In this document: piece after piece, positions 55,510 to 58,209 of the stretch
Layout: the number at the start of each line of letters is the position of its first letter
Position numbering within the stretch: position 1 is the stretch's first letter
Source: Priapulus caudatus
Taxonomy: Eukaryota; Priapulida; Priapulimorpha; Priapulimorphida; Priapulidae
NCBI RefSeq assembly: GCF_000485595.1
Contig: NW_014577396.1
Location: forward strand, 194,445 to 252,653
Reading direction: 5' to 3'
DNA: 58,209 bases
The notes under the pieces: model-generated
The model's input: the letters and a program-made list of their open reading frames with translations, nothing else
Told to the model about the DNA's origin: nothing
Database searches by the model: none
Position numbers and translations under genes: made by a program

Positions 55510-56245
55510 TTATACTACTGACATGTTATACCATCGACATGTAACTATATATATCAGCATGTTATACTATCAACATGTTGTACTACTGACATGTTATACT
55601 ATCAACATGTTATACTATCAACATGTTGTACTATTGACATGTTATACTATCAACATGTTATACTATGACACGTTATACCATCAACATGTAACTATATATC
55701 AGCATGTTATACTATCAACATGTTGTACTATTGACATGTTATACTGTCAACATGTTATACTATCAAAATATTGTACTATTGACATGTTGTACTATTGATA
55801 TGTTATACTATGACACGGTATACCATCGACATGTAACTATATATCAGCATGTTATACTATCAATATGTTGTACTATTGACACGTTATACTATCAACATGT
55901 TATACTATCAACATGTTATGACCTATCAACATCGTTTGTACTATTTGGACATGTTATGAACTATCAACATGTTATTACTATGACACCGTTATACATCAAC
56001 CAATGTAACTATATATACAGCATGTAATATACTATCAACATGTTGTACTATTGAATGTGTACCTGTCAATGTTATACGTTAACGACAGTACTGACTTCAA
56101 CACGTTATACTATCAACATGTTATACAGCACGACATGTTATATACCCGTAACCGACACGTTATATATCGACATGTTATACTATTATCGACATGTTATGCT
56201 ATTATCGACATGTTATGCTATTATCGACATGTTATACAGCACGAC
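55510..56245. repeat. Minisatellite, about 15-bp unit (ACATGTTATACTATC)
   Basis: About forty-five copies of ACATGTTATACTATCA and variants (GTTGTACTATTG), arranged in a higher-order pattern interrupted by ATGTAACTATATATCAGC. The open frame across it (TMLYYQHVV-like) comes from the 15-base period. Confidence 0.9.
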
Positions 56246-56729
56246 TGGCGGGTTAGTTAGCTGAACCTGCACCCACACCTGCGCCCGCTAGCTACCGTAG
56301 TGTTACACGCGGGCCGTCATCGTCGAACACGACGGCATGACGGCAGGAAGGGCAATTATGAAGCGGCATCGCTGCAGCCGCTGCTGGTTACGCGTGTGTC
56401 ACACACACGCGCGCTCACGCACGCACGCACGCACGCGCGCGCACGCACGCACGCACGCGCGCTCACGCACGCAACACGCACGCACGACGCACGCACGGCA
56501 CGCACACACGCACGCAGAGGCCGCACCCGCGCGCGCTCACGCATGCACGCAGCGCACGCCACCGCACTACGCACCTCTCTCTCTCTCCGACTCACAGGCG
56601 ACGCTCTCTCTCTCTCTCACGCACCCACGCACGCACGGCACACACGCACAGCACACCACACGGCACGCACGCACGCACACACACAAGACACACACACACA
56701 CAGCAACACACACACACAACACACACACG

Positions 56730-56760
<31 letters not shown>

Positions 56761-57299
56761 ATGCCCGTTAGATGGCAAGCGATGCTGCGTGTGAGAGTTA
56801 GTGAAGCTGTGAGTATGTAGTCCACCACGCTCCGAGAAGCGCGCTCAAACGTTGCCTGTGCGCCGCCCCCTTCTCTCCTCTCTCTCACTCTCCCGAGTCC
56901 CGCTACTCGGCGCCACAACTCCACCCTAGCGCCACCTAGCGACGACGACGTGAGATTAGTGCGCTGCTGCTAGTAGCGCGCGTATGCGTAAAGCGAAGCG
57001 GACGCGCTGCTGCGGTGGTGGCGCCACCTACCGCACCCTCACTGCGATCTTCTACTACTTACTAAGGACGGGCTGCCAGCGGGCAGCAATGCTCGTTGCT
57101 GGTTTCCAGCCCTTAGCCAGCCACGCTCTCATATCTGCAGGGGAACAACGGCAATTTACAGTGACAGTGAAAGCAACAAGCCCACGCACATACACATACA
57201 CATAGAGATACATACTCCCTCCCACTGTCTCCCGCCGCCCTTCCATTTTCACCCCCACCCCCACCCGCGTCTAAGGGAAAAAGCACTGTTCAATAAACA
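56246..57299. other. Non-coding stretch with CACG/CA microsatellite
   Basis: CACG and CA repeats fill 56400-56760. Several GCGCCACCTA motifs occur at 56930 and 57020. No exon was recognised, and the WNK autoinhibitory and kinase exons were not found. Confidence 0.55.
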
Positions 57300-58209
57300 A
57301 CAGTCGACGGGAGTGTCGTCACAGGTAGCAGTAGGATTGGTTCAAGGTAAGTGGCTATAGTTGGTAACATGGGTATATATAGTAAGAGTGGATACTTGAG
57401 TCTAGTCTCTAGTAGTAGTAGTAGTGTCTAGGCCCTTCTGTAGGGGGTAGGTGGGCAGTTGTTGGCTTGCACGGGGGTATATGTGGGACGTTGTAGGCTT
57501 GTGGCGGGGTTAGGTGCCTGGCTGTAGGTTCGTGTGGGTTTAGGTAGGGGCGATAGCCTTGTGTGAGGTAAGGTGGGTGGCTGTAGCTATCTGTGACTGT
57601 GAGGTAGGGCGGCATGGACAGTCGCAGACCTTATAATGGACCTGGATGAGTGGCACATGAAAAGATCTTAGCGAGGACTAGCTGTCTGAGGTCAATATAG
57701 GGAACCAGACACGCGACAGAACACACCGAGGAGGACATATATACTGAGTCATTAGGAGACATACTTAGATGATGATGAATATAAGGCATTGACATGGTCA
57801 GGCGATTGAACAGTGAAGACCATTACTATGGCACGTGGCAGAAGAATCCACCATGTCTGCCTCAGGTCCCTGCACCTAAATTAGATAATCAGGCCCCAAA
57901 TCTGTCCACAAAACGAATCTACCCTACACTAGAGAATACAACCCCTAGCTCTCTATATGTTCCTAAAGTACAGAATCTAGATAAATCGTTTCCTCGGACT
58001 ACTGCAAATAAACTAGACCACCCATCCTAATGCGACGCCCTCCGCCGCCCTATTTTTCTAAACTAGAGAAACCACACAAATACCCTCCCCACCTCCCCCA
58101 GCCCCAAATTCACACACAATCTCTCCATCAGCATCCTGAAACTATACTGCAGAATTCATTCCAATCTCGCCCTCAGTCCCTTGCAACTAAAACTATACTG
58201 CAGAATTCA
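57300..58209. other. Unassigned right end, possible retroelement or low-complexity gene edge
   Basis: AATAAACAACAGTCGACGGG near 57290, followed by GTCGTCACAGGTAGCAGTAG, has the look of an LTR end and leader. A 78-codon plus-strand frame starts at 57794 (MVRRLNSEDHYYGTWQKNPP), rich in Pro, Lys and Leu, with no recognised domain. The segment AAACTATACTGCAGAATTCA occurs at 58138 and again at the last base. The minus strand has a Pro/Tyr/His-rich repeat ORF (57409-57615). None of this is enough to name an element. Confidence 0.3.

Noticed and set aside
55412-56027. Repetitive ORF with TMLYYQHVV-like repeats as a protein
   Set aside because: It follows from the 15-base period of a minisatellite. 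No start context or splice sites support it.
56300-56794. Arg/His/Thr-rich ORFs on both strands
   Set aside because: They come from CACG and CA repeats.

Overview
The window is animal nuclear DNA, most likely from a non-vertebrate bilaterian. Genes are split into short exons with standard GT/AG junctions and introns of 0.3-8 kb. Microsatellites and minisatellites are extremely dense, several MITE families are present, and there is a decayed Penelope-like retroelement. The species cannot be named from the sequence. Two runs of exactly 25 N (17578-17602 and 48106-48130) are surrounded by 'echo' copies that differ from a clean copy almost only by single-base insertions. This looks like gaps partly filled with uncorrected long reads.

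The main gene lies on the minus strand and spans at least 10.8-54.6 kb. It is a WNK (with-no-lysine) protein kinase, seen here downstream of its kinase domain. I can place 15 exons, and reading-frame phase agrees across almost all junctions. In transcript order they are: a frame-disrupted exon (54.4-54.6), P/Q/G-rich exons (52.3-52.8 and 48.5-48.8), a PF2-like domain split over two exons (42.4-42.7 and 41.4-41.5), an RFVV motif across a splice junction (41.0-41.1 and 40.4-40.6), a Q-rich exon (36.9-37.7), a short exon (36.3-36.5), two Ala/Thr-rich exons with RFLV in the second (34.8-35.3 and 33.9-34.5), an RFNI exon (29.0-29.2), two small charged exons (22.5-22.6 and 22.1-22.2), and a 3.3-kb repeat-rich exon (10.8-14.2). 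The kinase domain must lie beyond 58.2 kb. RFx[V/I] motifs are known docking sites for SPAK/OSR1 kinases, which WNKs activate to control cation-chloride cotransport.

On the plus strand, three exons (31.55, 32.45 and 40.05 kb) encode the N-terminal ligand-binding region of a GABA-B-type family C GPCR. They sit inside WNK introns, so the two genes interleave on opposite strands unless the scaffold is mis-joined. The left end holds a secreted-protein first exon (minus, 7.8-8.1 kb) and, 0.9 kb away, an internal exon of an unidentified protein on the plus strand (9.04-9.17 kb).

Mobile DNA includes two MITE families with TTAA target-site duplications, two hAT-like MITEs with 8-bp duplications, a 41-bp perfect palindrome with 5-bp duplications inserted inside another MITE and its 91-bp relative, several foldback elements, and the Penelope/GIY-YIG relic. 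One 328-bp WNK intron is almost entirely a minisatellite that repeats a splice-donor-like junction about twelve times.
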